Source: Membranipora membranacea (lineage: Eukaryota; Bryozoa; Gymnolaemata; Cheilostomatida; Membraniporidae). Taken from it: 64,000 nucleotides of DNA. Shown one piece after another: positions 36,655 to 49,063 of the stretch (positions are counted from its first letter, which is position 1; each line of letters begins with the position of its first letter). The notes under the pieces were generated by a model. That model was not told the origin of the DNA. It searched no databases and worked only from the letters and a program-made list of their open reading frames with translations. The DNA is taken from the NCBI GenBank assembly GCA_914767715.1, contig OU612069.1:12583387-12647386 (forward strand), read 5' to 3'. The position numbers and the translations under genes were made by a program.

Positions 36655-39329
36655 TTAGAGAACCAAAAGCTATAGAAACTCTCTGTAAAAAAAATTGGAG
36701 CTTTCTATAACATTACAAAAGTTTATGCTGTTCTGAATGGGCACTAAAAACTGTTGATTGCACTTAAGGCCTATAAGCCATTTTTGTTTGTGCTCTAGGG
36801 GTTACATGAGTGTTGTAAGACATGTCCCATACAGCATTGGCCACACGTCTCACATCACCTGAGTTTTAAATTGGACTAAGGATAATATTTATGATGTTAT
36901 CATATAACGGGCTACTACCCATACAGAACTGGACTTTTTCTGTAATAGAGCCACTTAGAGGGAGTTATTTCAAAGACAGCAAGAAATTTTTATCTTTCAA
37001 CCCCAGCCCGCTGCTGTTAATTTTTTTTATTTGCATTTAGGTTTCTAGCATATAGCATTTATCAAGGGTTAGGCCAAAATTTCATCTTCCTTTATCTTGG
37101 TTATTATTGTCGTATGCTCATCCAACAGCTTTAACAATGAAAGGGAAGGAGGTCAGGACAGACCATTTGGATATTCCAACAAATTAAGGCACATAACATA
37201 AATTCTATTAAAGCAAAGGTTGAGGGTGTATTGATATCCATCCAAGTCTTTTGTTATGTTGAGTGAAGAGAACTTGGTCTACAACAGAGGTGTATTGTCT
37301 CACCACTGTCTGACATGACTGTCTTGCAATGGCCCAATACTGTCTTACAATGTCTCAAGACCACCCCACAACAAGTCCTATGGGTGTTCACGCAACGACC
37401 ATCAACAACTGGTCAAGGTGTCCTTTCAGAGCTGATAAATACATTCAAACAAATCCAAATTGTACCAACATTGTACACTTGGCTTCAGTTATGTAAGCTT
37501 ATCTTGGACAGGCTGTCTGTGGCTGTCAGGGGAGTCTTTCAATTAGAAAGAGCGATGCTCTACTAAAGCAAATTATCACTATCACTCAAAATTATTGCTC
37601 ACTTGGTCTTTCAATTAGACAAAATCGTTCCCGGATCGCTCACTCAGAATGTATATATTTCCATCAATGAGTGAGCGATCCGAGAGCGAGACCTTTAGCA
37701 GGTCTCACTCACTCAGTTAGTGAGCAATCAGATTGAGGTTTTAGATGTTTTCAATTGAAAGACCCCCCCCCCCATGCTCCTAAAGATGGAATAGATAGAG
37801 TAAGTTTACTGAGTTCATTACAAAATAAAGTACAGTTGTTAAAATACCCTTTACCAGTGGTTCCTACATATTGTAGCAGAGGGTGGATTGTGTATACCGA
37901 CAAATGAGTGTAGCAAAAGTGGAGAACTGAGGCTAGCATACACGTTCCCCAACCATCGATCACACACACCCAACAGAACATGTATTAAGACAAGCAAACT
38001 TTGCCTGCCATTGTACTCCTTTGTTCACCAAACACAAGGCATTTTGTTATACAACTCTCATAGGTGTCTTGGGACATGTCTCCCAGACATAGGCCCCCAG
38101 GGCCTATCCAACATACTACAGCATAAGTGTTCTTTATTTTGTAATGTTTGTTTTATCACTCCCTGCAACAAAATGGTCCCATCAAAAATATAAGAGAGAG
38201 AGGAAGAGAGTTGGCTTGGAACAATGAAAACATACAAGACACTCCAGTGAGTGGTACTAAAAAAAGGTTTGAAGTAAGATTAAGTCATAAACTCAATCAA
38301 ACTGACTACTGAGAAAAAAACTATAAAAAAAGGTTACTAAACTAAACTAATAATTAAATTGGGAGTAACTCTCATTGTTTGTGTCCAGGAAAACACATCA
38401 AATTGTCTTGATGTATAGGTTTGAGTTGCATCTTTCTTGAACCAACGCATATATGTCCCATAGTGACCTTATAGTTATGGAATAAATACCGCCACTGCTA
38501 CGAATGCAACTTAATTTACTTAACTATTCGTAACACAAAATTTTGCAAACAAACCTTTTCTTGCATGCGAATGTGACCTTCCTTTAACCTTCATTTGATA
38601 AGTTTGTCTTATTGGTCAGTTGGTCATTTTATCACCTGTGATTGGTCTATGATTATGAAGGTTGAATCACACTCAAGATGAAAGAGGACAACTTCGGCAA
38701 CTCAGTAAAGGATGACAACTCACCAAAACAGAATATTTGTGCTAATGTAGGCAATGAACTTGATGTAGGTAGGGAGGTAGCCTGTCTTAACAACCAAACA
38801 AAGGTTTCCCCCCCCCCACCGAACAAATCTTGCTAAAACAGGCTAATAGGGAAGGTGCTGTCTATACTCTCTATAATACACAGTTTAGCAAAGATAAAGA
38901 TAACAGTTTTCCTATTTCAAAAATATTTGCAGACATGACATTTAGTGCGCTTGTAAGAGTTAAGGAACAAGTTTTATCACATATTGTTTGCACCTACAGA
39001 AGATACTATCCTATCAAAAAAACCAGCTGATTCGAGACTCGGATTAAAGAGTGAAAAGTAGTATTAAATATTAAGTAGTATTCAGAGAAGCTTGACAATT
39101 TACCAAAATTAAGACATATAATTTTAGGCTGCATATAACTTTTAAAAACTAGGCAGTACAAGGGCGAGTAAATACCTATAGAAAAGAAAAATATTATTAA
39201 AATAAAATGTAATCAAATTTGATTCATTAATTTAAGTTTAAGGGTATAAGGATATATAGATCTCGTTAGAACTTTTCATGACAGCCAGGCTTTCATATTT
39301 ATCAGCGAGCGGGCGGTTATTACACTTCA
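36655..39329. other. Intergenic, 2.7 kb, one MITE
   Basis: No credible gene apart from the MITE-like element at 37,530-37,772. Short C runs occur at about 37,766-37,774 and 38,810-38,817. Confidence 0.5.
37530..37772. mobile_element. MITE-like foldback element
   Basis: Opens with GGGGAGTCTTTCAATTAGAA and closes with the inverted TTTCAATTGAAAGACCCC. An internal copy of GTCTTTCAATTAGA lies near 37,600. The centre is a palindrome (GATCGCTCACTCA at about 37,634, TGAGTGAGCGATC at about 37,668). About 240 bp, no ORF. Confidence 0.7.
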
Positions 39330-41928
39330 TCAGCAATCTGGAAGATAGAAGAAATACCAGTGGATAAAGGGTAGATGAGAACTAAGCTATAGTTGTGATG
39401 CGCTATAAAGACAAGGTAACAACTCCATGATTTAATTAAGGGTGATATATATAGATCCCTAGAAAGGTATGGTAAATATTAGTTTGTTATTATTATTCCA
39501 TTGAGTAATCATCTTTGTAGTTGCGTTTTGGAGTTACCACCCTTTCTTTACTGTGGTTAAATAAAGTCACCTTTCTTGATGAGCCTGAAGTTGTGTATGG
39601 TGCAGAAAGGAGACACAAAGGCCATATCTGGATCAGCAAAGTGGTCACTGACTGCTTCAATCTGACCGTGGCTGTTGATTCCGAGGATGCATCCTGTATC
39701 GCTCCCAGCATACGTCTCAATACTACAACGAATTTACCAAATCAGATTATAAAATAACATCAGGTAAGTGGTGTCAAAAGTCACAATGCATTGTGGGCTA
39801 TTTTTCAATGTGTACCCTTTTAACTTGATCAGCAAAATAAAGATGAATATATATATATATATATATATATACTTTCATTATATTGTGTGCGTATGTGCCG
39901 GTGTACTCCCTAACGTTCAATGACAATCGGTTGCTCTTCCTTTTGACTTACCCAACGACAGATCTCTGATTCGGTGACTGACTAATTGTCAACACTTCGT
40001 TGATAGTATTGTTCCGGCTTGTAACCTGAATAAATACAAACCAACAGGATAGAATACTGCCTAGGCAATGTGTTGGGTCTGATTGGCTGGGATGAAAGCC
40101 AATGCCGGGTCAGGTGGTACTGAAAGCATTGGAGTTTCCCCCCCCCATCTACCGACGGTCTGAAGGCAAATAGGCCTGTCAGTAGAGGAGGGCAATTCCA
40201 CGCTGTTAAAACAGATCAAACATGACCTAAATTTAACAAAAGTTTAACTGTAGGTACAGAATCAAGTGGTCGGACAATAAATGGCAAGGTACCAGCTATG
40301 TACTATCACCATCACACAATATGCATTGCGGGATAGCTTTCAACATTCATCGCTGGTGCAATAATGCAGGGAGAGTTTTCAGACCCCCGGTCATTATAGA
40401 GATTCCTTGGCATTAACTTACCTTTAGTGTCTGACCACAAGATGTGGTGAGCCATACATTGTCTCCAAGAACTCTGCGAGCATTCACCAATTCCCACTTA
40501 AAGGAATTACTCTGTTTTATATCAAACAGTTCTACTCCATCTCTTGTGGGTCTAACCACCATATCTGTGAATATTGACAGCTGCTGATAACGACCGCTTG
40601 AAATTTGTCTATTTTACTGTTTATATGACATTGATTATTATAATTGAAAGTCTCATGGTAGCCTACATATGAACATAAATTGATTTGGGGCAGGTAGGTT
40701 TAGATTCTGCAGGCAGAAACTGGGGCAGAGTTTGAACACTTTAACTAGGAAATAGTGGGGGGGGGGGCAGTTTGAAATTCTCCGGGTTATATCTCAAAAT
40801 TAGTAATATGGAAAATAACCCACACTCTGCTTCATAGATGTAAATTGACTTTGATGAATGTGAGATACATGGGCATTGGCCAATGTGTTAGCTCTTGGTA
40901 AATTGGATGTTGGGTCAATAATCTGTGCCAACAAAATGGTACCACAGGCTTGGCATTGAAAACATTAAAATTAATAGACAACAAAAAATCAATACTTGGT
41001 GAATAAATGGCGGTAGACATACCCACACAGAACGCACAGGGTTGAGTAGTCACGTTATGGTAAACTACATGGACCTTTAGAGGCCGATAATCTAAAGTAG
41101 TAATAGAGTAACACTCCGCTGCCAAACTGCCAACTAGTGTGAACAGAAGAACTGACTAAAATATAAATCAAAACTTCTTTTAAGAGGAGGCAAATCCCTT
41201 CACAACATGTAGAACGTAAGAATCGACAGGCTCTGCCCCCCCCCCCCCTACAGCAAAGTTCATCAACACAGGCTAGTTATTTCACTGACACTGACAGGAT
41301 ACATAGGAGGAATGTGTATCTCTCGTGCTTTTCAGGTTGAGACTTTAAGTCTCTGCAATCACCTCCTGAGACTATCCTGGGCAGGCTGTCGGGGTGGGTG
41401 GGGTAGCCACCCGACATCCTTCCCAGGCTATCCTAAGGCAATATGACAGATTGAAGATAGTTGTATCCCAGTCATAACCAGCTGTGAACATGGATTCTCT
41501 CAACTTAACAAGTTGTTAGCATCTGATATGAAGTCTATGGGCGCTTTGTGTAGCCGAGAGAGATACAATGAAATAGTATTTTTTTCGAACACACCAAAAC
41601 TAGCTGCACAATTTGATGTGTAAACGTAGCCTATAGTATGATATCAGTTTCAATATTATTTTGTACTGGTCCAACCTCAGTCTTAGCCAAATATATTTGG
41701 AGTTGCGCCCTACACTTTTTTTGTTATAGCTACCTTTATATAGTAGACTGTAAGATTTTCCATTTCACACTTTCAAAGTCAGTTGTCTCTTTACGCTGAT
41801 ATCACTTCTCTATATCCCTCTTCACAGATGATACGCTCGCTCTGTAGGATATGGCCTGGGATCAATACCTGCTCTTGTTTTTATAGCTATATCTCAGCTA
41901 CCTGTGCCAACAATGCACCCATGACCAT
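39330..41928 (-). CDS. Secreted cysteine-containing protein, 178 aa, unknown
   Basis: Six exons: 41928-41902, 41155-41023, 40564-40422, 40025-39952, 39722-39571, 39337-39330. Lengths 27, 133, 143, 74, 152 and 8 (with stop) keep frame. Exon 1 starts M-V-M-G-A-L-L-A-Q and joins S-V-L-L-F-T-L-V-G-S-L-A-A-E-C in exon 2, a convincing signal peptide with cleavage near residue 22. An upstream in-frame ATG would need a different donor phase, so this start is preferred. The mature part has about seven cysteines (including C-x2-C) and a G-C-I-L-G-I-N-S-H-G segment, and reads like a small extracellular beta-rich domain. No family is recognised. The last exon is tiny; reading through donor 39,570 instead ends a few codons later. 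Confidence 0.78.
39847..39871. repeat. (AT)n microsatellite
   Basis: Twenty-five bases of pure alternating AT inside an intron of the 178-aa gene. Confidence 0.9.
40075..40225. mobile_element. Degraded MITE in intron of the 178-aa gene
   Basis: Contains the CAGTAGAGGAGGGCAATTCC core shared with the foldback at 51,733-51,793 and an end resembling the TAGATCAAG family (AGATCAAAC). A C8 run lies inside. The borders are approximate. Confidence 0.4.
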
Positions 41929-42444
41929 TAAGGAAGTTTGATGACATGCGATTAGTCATGCCTGGGCTTGGTAAGTCTTTTTACCATGAAATATCTTCCT
42001 CTTAAAATGGAGGATAGGTATATATTGTATCATGTCTTTTAATGGACCCGTTTTGCATAAATACCACATTTTTACTCATGTTTGAGTCATATACACGTTA
42101 TTTATCAAGGAAGTGCATAGCGCTAAGGCTGGGAATTGGGATGATATTGGCATTTTTGCTATTCACCAAAAACTCCATTGGTCATCTCATATCTCCTACA
42201 ACTCATCAGGAGATTGCTGTCACGATTCCAATGCATTTGTTGAGAGCGGGATGAGGGAATTCGCCAAGACTTCGTGACCTGGGAATTCCTCGTATGCAAA
42301 AACCACAGAACAAAATTATTTCCCATTATCATACGTTTATTGAATGTGTGGTTTGTCAGTTGTTGGTCATAGAATGGTGATTAGTTTGACTGCTTCCAGA
42401 AAGATCATGGGAATCCCCAAAAATTATTGAGTTCCCCAGTCAAA

Positions 42445-42556
42445 GGGTAAAAGCGCCGACTTGTTCCTTTGTAATAAAACTGATTATTGATAGTTTTACA
42501 TTTATTATTAATAATCCAGTTTATTTCCGTGGAACAAGTTGGCGCTTTACCTAATA
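42445..42556. mobile_element. Small foldback element
   Basis: GGTAAAAGCGCCGACTTGTT at the left pairs with AACAAGTTGGCGCTTTACC at the right, and the pairing continues towards the middle (ACTGATTATT with AATAATCCAGT). About 110 bp, non-coding. Confidence 0.75.
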
Positions 42557-43138
42557 TAGGTTGATGTTTATTTCCTCCCTGTGACGAGTCCATCCTTATT
42601 GTGGCAGCATTGATGAGTGTGGAAAAACAACACCTCCATAGTGTGATATGCAATACAGTGTACTATACAACTCAGCTTATACTCAGCTATAAATATTTAT
42701 TAGCATATACTTTCAATCCGCCATTTTTCCAATAATCTTTCATATTGAGAAAACCATAAATTTCGATTATTATCATGTCATGTTCAGTGGAGGGGGCAGG
42801 GAACCTATGAAAATAATAAACCTTAGGCTATGCAATATACGTAGGTCCTCATGACCCCATCCTTTGCTATGGTGAGTAACCTTGCATAACTATTTCTCGA
42901 TCAGATAAGACCAGAACAAATTTAACAGTGTTAAAATAAATCATGATGGACTATACTTTATTCTGGAAACTGGATTTCACTGTTCCCTAAAATTAATACA
43001 AAAGTAATAGATTCCTTTCAGTTTTTTCAATTGTTTTGTTACGTATCACCAGGTCTGTGAATTCACGAATTGTTCAATTGTGCATCACTATTGAAAATCA
43101 CTGAATTTTTGAGGTAGGAATTGTCATCCGAACGTTCT

Positions 43139-43400
43139 ATAGTTAGATTTGCCAGTGATCCATTAGTCCCAAGAAACCTCAACTAATTTTCATAGTAACA
43201 AATGTCAATTTAGATAGAGTCATCCATTGGTACCACAAAAACCGCAACAAATTTCCATATTTAGATTTGTCAAGTTTTAGAACAGTCCCAAAAACTTAGC
43301 TTATTTCCATAGTAAGAATAATCAAGATTATACAATCATAAATAAGTCCCTAATTTCCGTAGTAAGATTTGTTAGTATTATACAGCCATGGATAAGTTAC
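43139..43400. repeat. Degenerate tandem repeat, unit about 60-80 bp
   Basis: The phrase CCATAGTAAGATTTGTCA and variants recurs about four times, each followed by a TACAGYCATGGATAAGT-like or TAGTCCCAARAA-like phrase. Confidence 0.6.
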
Positions 43401-43422
43401 AGCGCTGAGAGAGTAGAGTTGA

Positions 43423-46400
43423 TTAGACACACTGCTGAGTGGCTGAGATATAAGTTTTATGATTGGCACACAGTTCCAACAGAGATAGAGAAGCTACTGC
43501 TCCCTCATCATTCTTCTTAGGATACAAGACTCTACAAACAGGAAACGGAAATCGTTGTTTGTAAATTTTGCTAAATAATCACAATGTGTCTTAGTGATCA
43601 TCACACTGACATTGATACAAGACTATAGCATGTGTATCTCTGATCGTTAGAGTCAATTTAGTATGAGTACCTGTCATGTTTCTGCCACTAATTAATTTAA
43701 ATTTACACTTAAAAAGCCCGTATGGAACTTCCATTTCCTATGTATAAATCTTTGAATGCTCTGTTGGTTGGGGCTTGGAGCTCAAACCACCCCACCAGGT
43801 ATTACTTTATCTCCTCAAGGAATCCTGGATACCCTAACATTCGTTCTAAACTACCTGGAGTTTATGCACTGATATTATCGACTCTCTCCAGGCCCGTAGT
43901 TCTAGGGGAGGCAGAGAGGCACTGCCTCCCCTAGAAAACTAAATATCGTGGCCTAAAAACACTATAATTGAATAATCTACGTCAGAATCAGTCCCTCTGG
44001 GACTACCATTCGCTTTATAGACCTCAAATTTTGCAGGGAGGAGCTTACAGCACCCCTACTGGTGATGCCTCAGCCTTTTGCCTCCCCTACCATTTCTTCT
44101 AAACTACGGCCCTGCCCTCTTAAATGCTAACCCTGACCCAAATAAATTTTTAGTTTGTTGGGCATTTAGCTTATTAAGAATGAACTCACTGTGCTCCTGA
44201 CTCAGTCTTAGCAAGCATGTAGAATGCTGATCTCCTTTTCAAAAGAGCTTCAGTCAGTCTCTGCTCAACATCACTTGGTATCTTCACAACTTCTCTGCCC
44301 AGAGATGGGGCGGTGGGCCATGATATTGTCATCGTCCCTTTGCTGCATGATATCACTGGAGAGAATTCTTTTGAACTCTCACAGTCTTAAAAAAAGAAAT
44401 GCACGTGTGTTGATAGGGGGGGGGGGGGTCAATGGTGGAGTAGATCTAGATCAAGGTTCATCCTTTAACCTGCATTTCGAGTTGTCCCCTCCACTGATCA
44501 ATCGAGGAAGAGAGGTACAACTCCAAATGTCGGCAAATGAATCAAACTTGATCTAGATTAGATCATCTCTAATACAGATGATGATTCGGGACACATCATA
44601 TGAATGAAAGAACACAAAGACATGATGCTAAGTGTTATTCTGTTAAAGTAACTAATCATCAAAATATTTATTTTTCGCGGTATTTGGTTGAAATGTTTTG
44701 GAACTTAAAAATGGTTGAAATCTGGGAGTCATAGCCAAACCTTCTCTCAACTCAATTTATTTAAATAACAGGTTGACTAATATTCTAGCTCACATTATAT
44801 TACTAACGAATTAGCCAAATAGCGAAGCTAAAAACAGTGTGACCGCCTATGTCCAGTTTAGGTCCTCAGGCAGCTGCAAGGCGAATTTGACCCATTACAT
44901 TATCAAATACTCAAATTGAATGATTGATAATGTAATGACACTAACTCGCATAAAAACCATCTGCGCAATTTGACTAGCCTATGTAATGTGATGTATCTGG
45001 TAAGGTGGCAGTAATACTACCAAAGATAGCAACCTTGTATGAGACATGTTTACAAAAGTTCAAGTCTCTGGATGCAATATATCAACTTTTTTTATTTAAC
45101 CTTAACAGTTGCCTCCCCATTAGTCAATGTACCAGACTGCACGTCACAGTCAAGGCCTTAGGAATTAAGTCTAATCTGGGGATTGCCTACCTGAATCACA
45201 CAGTCTGTCAACAATCCCATAGTTCCTTTCGGCTAAAATCTCCATGTAATCACGAGTTACGTTGTTATCTAACAGAGAGCAATCAAGTGTATATTGTGCG
45301 GTGTACTGTATAACTCGTCTAAAATGCTCCTCTACAAAAGAAAACAATGCTCAAAGAGTTGTAATTTATTTGATGGGGCGGCGGTTGGCAAAAAGATTAA
45401 AATTGTTATTGTGTTTGGTACGTTAATGCCAATGATGAATTTTAGTTTGAAAGGTAGTAAGCGTGGGTGTGGGCCATCATAATGACCAGATGCTTCATAG
45501 CTTATCATCACAGAGTAAGGATAAACAGAGGGGACACTTCAATGATCGTTATAGTGCCTGCGGTTTTTATCCACTGGGGGAAATTCATCAATCTGGCCAC
45601 CTGCCAATTTCAAAATATATATAAGTTACAGTTGAGTTTTGTCATGCAGACATAGCCACCTTTGATAGGTCATAATTCATTCTGTATTTATCCTAAAGAC
45701 TGATTTCTAACGTTTCTGAAATGTCCAATCTTCGAGCTATACACCATATTATTGTCATATTTTGGTAGGATACATAGGCTATGAGTAATCCAGGTTTTTA
45801 AAATGAGTTTTATCATATAGATTTACATAGGGCTTAGGTCAATGCACGGACATTTCCTAATTTTGATGACCAGCCGTCTATCAATTGTCAAATGTAAATC
45901 TATATGACAAAACTCATTTCAAAAACCTGGATTACTCTTAGCCTATGAATCCTAGCAAAAAATGACGATAATATGGTGTATAGCTTGAAGCTTGGACATT
46001 CCAACAAAGTTGGAAATCAGTCTTTAGGATAAATACAGAATGAATTATGGCCCATCAAAGGTAGGGATGTCTGCAAGAAAAATGCCATTATAACATATAG
46101 AGATAATGAGTTTTTGGCATCCAGCTGTGCACAATTTTCCCCCAATCAAAAACCGCAGGCACTATAACTATCATGGAACTGTCCGCTCTGTATATCCTTA
46201 CTCTGTGTTGTCATCAAGACAAAATCTATTGAATAACGCATTAGATAGAGCTCAATCATAGCAGCAGACAATTATCTCATAAATATTCCTCTTTCACACA
46301 GCATCACGCTATAATTCTGAAAATTTCAATCCTTCAATTAACGTCAAGGCAAAATGGCATTCTTTTAAAAGGTTTAGCATAGAATTTTGAAAACTTATGA

Positions 46401-48397
46401 GCCACAGACAATTATCACATACACATTCCTCTTCACATGTCATCACCTTATAACTATGAAGTTTTAAGCTTGCTAAGACATTATGGTTGATTAAGGTTGA
46501 TTAAAATCAGATGTCATATCACTCGCCCATCCCGAGGCATGGGCGGCAAAATATTATTGCCTTATTGGCGAGGTCGCAATATCTGCGCCAATTTGCTCTC
46601 AGTTTGCAGGCAGGTTGGAGCACACCTGGGGGCCAACCAATCCCCAGTAGAAGATGGACTGCAGTGGGATTCAAACCCGCGACCTTCAACACTTGCATGT
46701 TGAAGTTCGGCGCTCTAACCAACTGAGCCACCTCCTACTCCGTAACATGACAAACATTCTAAGGACCACAAATTATGCAATTGACTATCGAAAGCTCAAA
46801 CCTTTGACTTTTAAATATAAGCAAACCTTGTAGTTTTCTGATGTAACCTCCAATTTCTCCAATGAGAACGTCTCCCTCTGGTGACATCATCATAGAGTGA
46901 GGATAGGGGGTCTCGCAATCTACACTGTCACCATCATTGTGACCTCTAACCCCTGAGCAGACAGAGGCAACTGTCAGGTCATCAAGGTCAAGTATCCTCA
47001 GCTTGTTGTTGTCTTGATCAGCAACAAGAAGACGATTCTCATTTAGAGTGAGAATCGCTCGAGGTTGGCGAAAGAGGGCCTGGTTGAACGTCCCGTCTCG
47101 GAATCCACTTTTGCCCACATCACCAGCTAGAAGAGTGAGGGTGAGGTTGGAGAGATCTAGCCTGCTGATGTGATTCTTGTTAGACACAAACACAATGTTC
47201 GGATCAATGGCGTCCCAGGTGAGAGTTACAGGTCTGTCAAGCTCGTCTGATTGGATAAGGGTTGTCACATGGCCATCTTCATCTACAGAGCGTATAGCAT
47301 TATTGTTCCTGTCGAGAACAAGTAGTCCATTTTTGCCTGGCCTCCTGTCCTTTGTCACAGCTGCAGGGTAGGCAAACTTACTCAACTTGCCGTCATACAG
47401 TCCAGAGTTCTCAGACCCACAAAGTCCAGAGTATGTTGAAGTCTTCCTTGTGATTCTATTGATGAGTCGAAGACAATGGTTGTACAAATCTGCTGCCACA
47501 ATATGAGTGGTGTTTAGCTGGGTGAAACCAAGAATAGTAGAAAACTCTGCGGCTTCTGCGATGCCATCATTGTAGCTGTAGTAACTAGAGAACTCGGAGC
47601 CAGCTATCAGTGTAGTTGTCGCTCCGTCAGTAGATCTCAGTGTTTTTCCATCCGTGTAGATCACATGACCCGTTTTATAGATGTCAGCTTCGAGGTGGTA
47701 AATCCAGCGAGCGCTCTTAATGTGCTGATACGTGCTCATGTCACCCAACTCATTCCTACAAAACATGAGAGAAAAGAATATATATCATTTGGAAAGCAAG
47801 AACAAATCTGTAGGAGGATGTTGATTCAAATTGCAAGGTTATGGCTTGATCCAAAGACTGAGAAATAGAGATATCTTAGGGCGCGGCCGCCATAATCTGC
47901 GACATTTTGCTCAATTAGTCAATTAGTCAATTAGTCGGTAGACTGCAGCAGGATTCGAACCCTGGACCTCAATCACCTATATAGTACAGGCCAGGTAATC
48001 TAACCATCCATGCTCCCATCAATCAGGGTCAGCATTTTTAGTTGCTTAGTATTGAACATTGAACATAGATGTTTGCGCTTAAATTATCATCTAGTAACAA
48101 TTTCCAGTAAATAAACGCAGTAGACAATGAGTAGACAACTTACCAGTTGGTGAAGTTCTGAGCAGAGCTCATCCCACCTCCCAGTATCACTGATACCCAT
48201 AGCAGTAAAACCTACAAATCAAACAAGAGATATCAAGCACAGGAGTAAAGACCAATCACACAAACACACATTACAGTGCTTCCATTATTACTGGGGGTTA
48301 TTGAACCATTCAGAAGAATAGGCACACCTGATGTCCAAGATTTTTGAACACCTAACAAGAAACTGAAACCATACACAGACAATCTTACCTTTGTCAT
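43423..48397 (-). CDS. Secreted NHL-repeat protein, 483 aa, 6 exons
   Basis: Exons: 48397-48389, 48211-48144, 47755-46827, 45331-45191, 44385-44190, 43531-43423; lengths 9, 68, 929, 141, 196 and 109 keep frame to TAA. M-T-K from exon 1 plus V-L-L-L-W-V-S-V-I-L in exon 2 make a signal peptide, so the start is firm. The big exon 3 encodes a run of NHL/YWTD-type beta-propeller blades, with repeats such as G-F-R-D-G-T-F-N-Q-A-x-F-R-Q-P and L-L-V-A-D-Q-D-N-N-K-L-R. The C-terminal 150 residues have scattered cysteines and no family I recognise. The product is probably extracellular; its ligand is unknown. Intron 3 holds a 700-bp foldback element and a SINE, intron 4 two MITEs. It is the first gene of the same-strand set and its 5' end faces the inner end of the right arm. 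Confidence 0.88.
43890..44114. mobile_element. MITE with CAGGGCCGTAG-type ends, hAT-like, in NHL gene intron
   Basis: The left end CCAGGCCCGTAGTTCTAGGG and the right end complement CAGGGCCGTAGTTTAGAAG form inverted termini, followed inward by GGGGAGGCA on each side. About 225 bp. The termini resemble non-autonomous hAT elements; family inferred. Confidence 0.65.
44447..44555. mobile_element. MITE, TAGATCAAG family, 9-bp target duplication
   Basis: Inverted ends of about 42 bp begin TAGATCAAGGTTCATCC and end in GATTCATTTGCC-type sequence before GATCTA. Flanking 9-mers GAGTAGATC (44,438-44,446) and GATTAGATC (44,556-44,564) match at 8 of 9. Confidence 0.82.
45508..46210. mobile_element. 700-bp foldback element in NHL gene intron 3
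   Basis: The two halves are inverted copies over about 310 bp each, around a loop at about 45,830-45,895. Examples: CACAGAGTAAGGATA at the left edge and TATCCTTACTCTGTG at the right; AAATCTATATGACAAAACTC near 45,894 against GAGTTTTATCATATAGATTT near 45,804. Identity is about 80-85% by eye. No coding capacity. Confidence 0.9.
46506..46740 (-). mobile_element. tRNA-derived SINE, family A, in NHL gene
   Basis: Minus strand: GGAGGTGGCTCAGTTGGTTA, B-box GGGTTTGAATCCC, then the family body with ACCTGCCTGCAAACTGAG and a GCCGCCCATGCCTCGGGATG end. The insert between A and B boxes rules out a tRNA gene. It ends about 87 bp downstream of the exon 3 donor. Confidence 0.88.
47845..48018 (-). mobile_element. 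Degraded SINE, family A
   Basis: The minus strand carries CCAGGGTTCGAATCCTGCTG (B-box), a tandem TTGACTAA insert, and the GGCGGCCGCGCC...CTCAGTC tail found in the 19,535 and 51,366 copies. It lies in NHL gene intron 2. Confidence 0.75.
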
Positions 48398-48920
48398 TTT
48401 GTTGTGATCTGAAGCAAGCTTCGGAGCAACCTATGAGTTTCAAAAATCAATTCAAAATGACACCACCTAGCATTTGCTGAATCCTATTTCACACAACTTT
48501 ATCTATTTTAATGAGTGTGTCTGTCAATCAGGTTTACAGAAGATTTAGGTTTCTTTCATGTTATCTTAATCTCCAGGTAAACAGAGTTAGCAGACCTTGG
48601 TCAACATTGCACACCTTGGTTATCAATGATGAATTCGGTCTAACTTTATGGCCTATCTTATGATCATGCACTCAGTGCATGTGTTCCATACCATTGCCTG
48701 GTGTTCTGATCGTGTGCAGTCTCATCATAGCGTTTTGACCTGTTTTGTCATGTATAGATGTACTGGTTAGGTCTAATATTTTTTAATATCAGCAGACTCA
48801 GCACAATTCTTACTGAGTATTTCGCTCAATAAGGTTCACTTTCACCAATCTATAATGGGATTTTGTCGATGTAATCTGCGACTGATGTAATGCACTATTT
48901 TATACTCATATTCTGTGGAA
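48398..48920. other. NHL gene upstream region to the arm boundary
   Basis: About 520 bp between the NHL start codon and the inner end of the right arm. It should contain the NHL promoter unless 5' exons lie inside the arm. No core element was identified. Confidence 0.45.
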
Positions 48921-49063
48921 GATTTGTATGTTCATAGAGAAAAACTTTGTAAACCAAATAAAAATTAATATGATAAATAAAATCTCATCCATATCTTGGT
49001 GTACTAATATGTAGTTCTTTCCTGAATCGGACGCTTTCATAGTCCCTTGTGGTTATATTGTAG

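Larger units (their letters stand above)
41929..43422. other. Intergenic, 1.5 kb, with foldback and tandem repeat
   Basis: Between the 178-aa gene and the NHL gene. Contains the foldback at 42,445-42,556 and a degenerate tandem repeat at 43,139-43,400. No additional gene seen. Confidence 0.5.

Noticed and set aside
43890-44114. Coding exon in the 43.7-44.1 kb region
   Set aside because: The open stretch coincides with a MITE having inverted ends; no splice sites in phase with the NHL gene.
46506-46740. tRNA gene on the minus strand, and similar sites at 19,535, 51,366 and 53,323
   Set aside because: A and B boxes are present, but the spacing carries an insert, the acceptor stem does not pair and a shared non-tRNA body follows. 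These are SINEs.
36200-48000. CRISPR-like or regularly spaced direct repeats
   Set aside because: The repeats seen are foldback elements, MITEs and one degenerate tandem repeat; no regular spacer structure.
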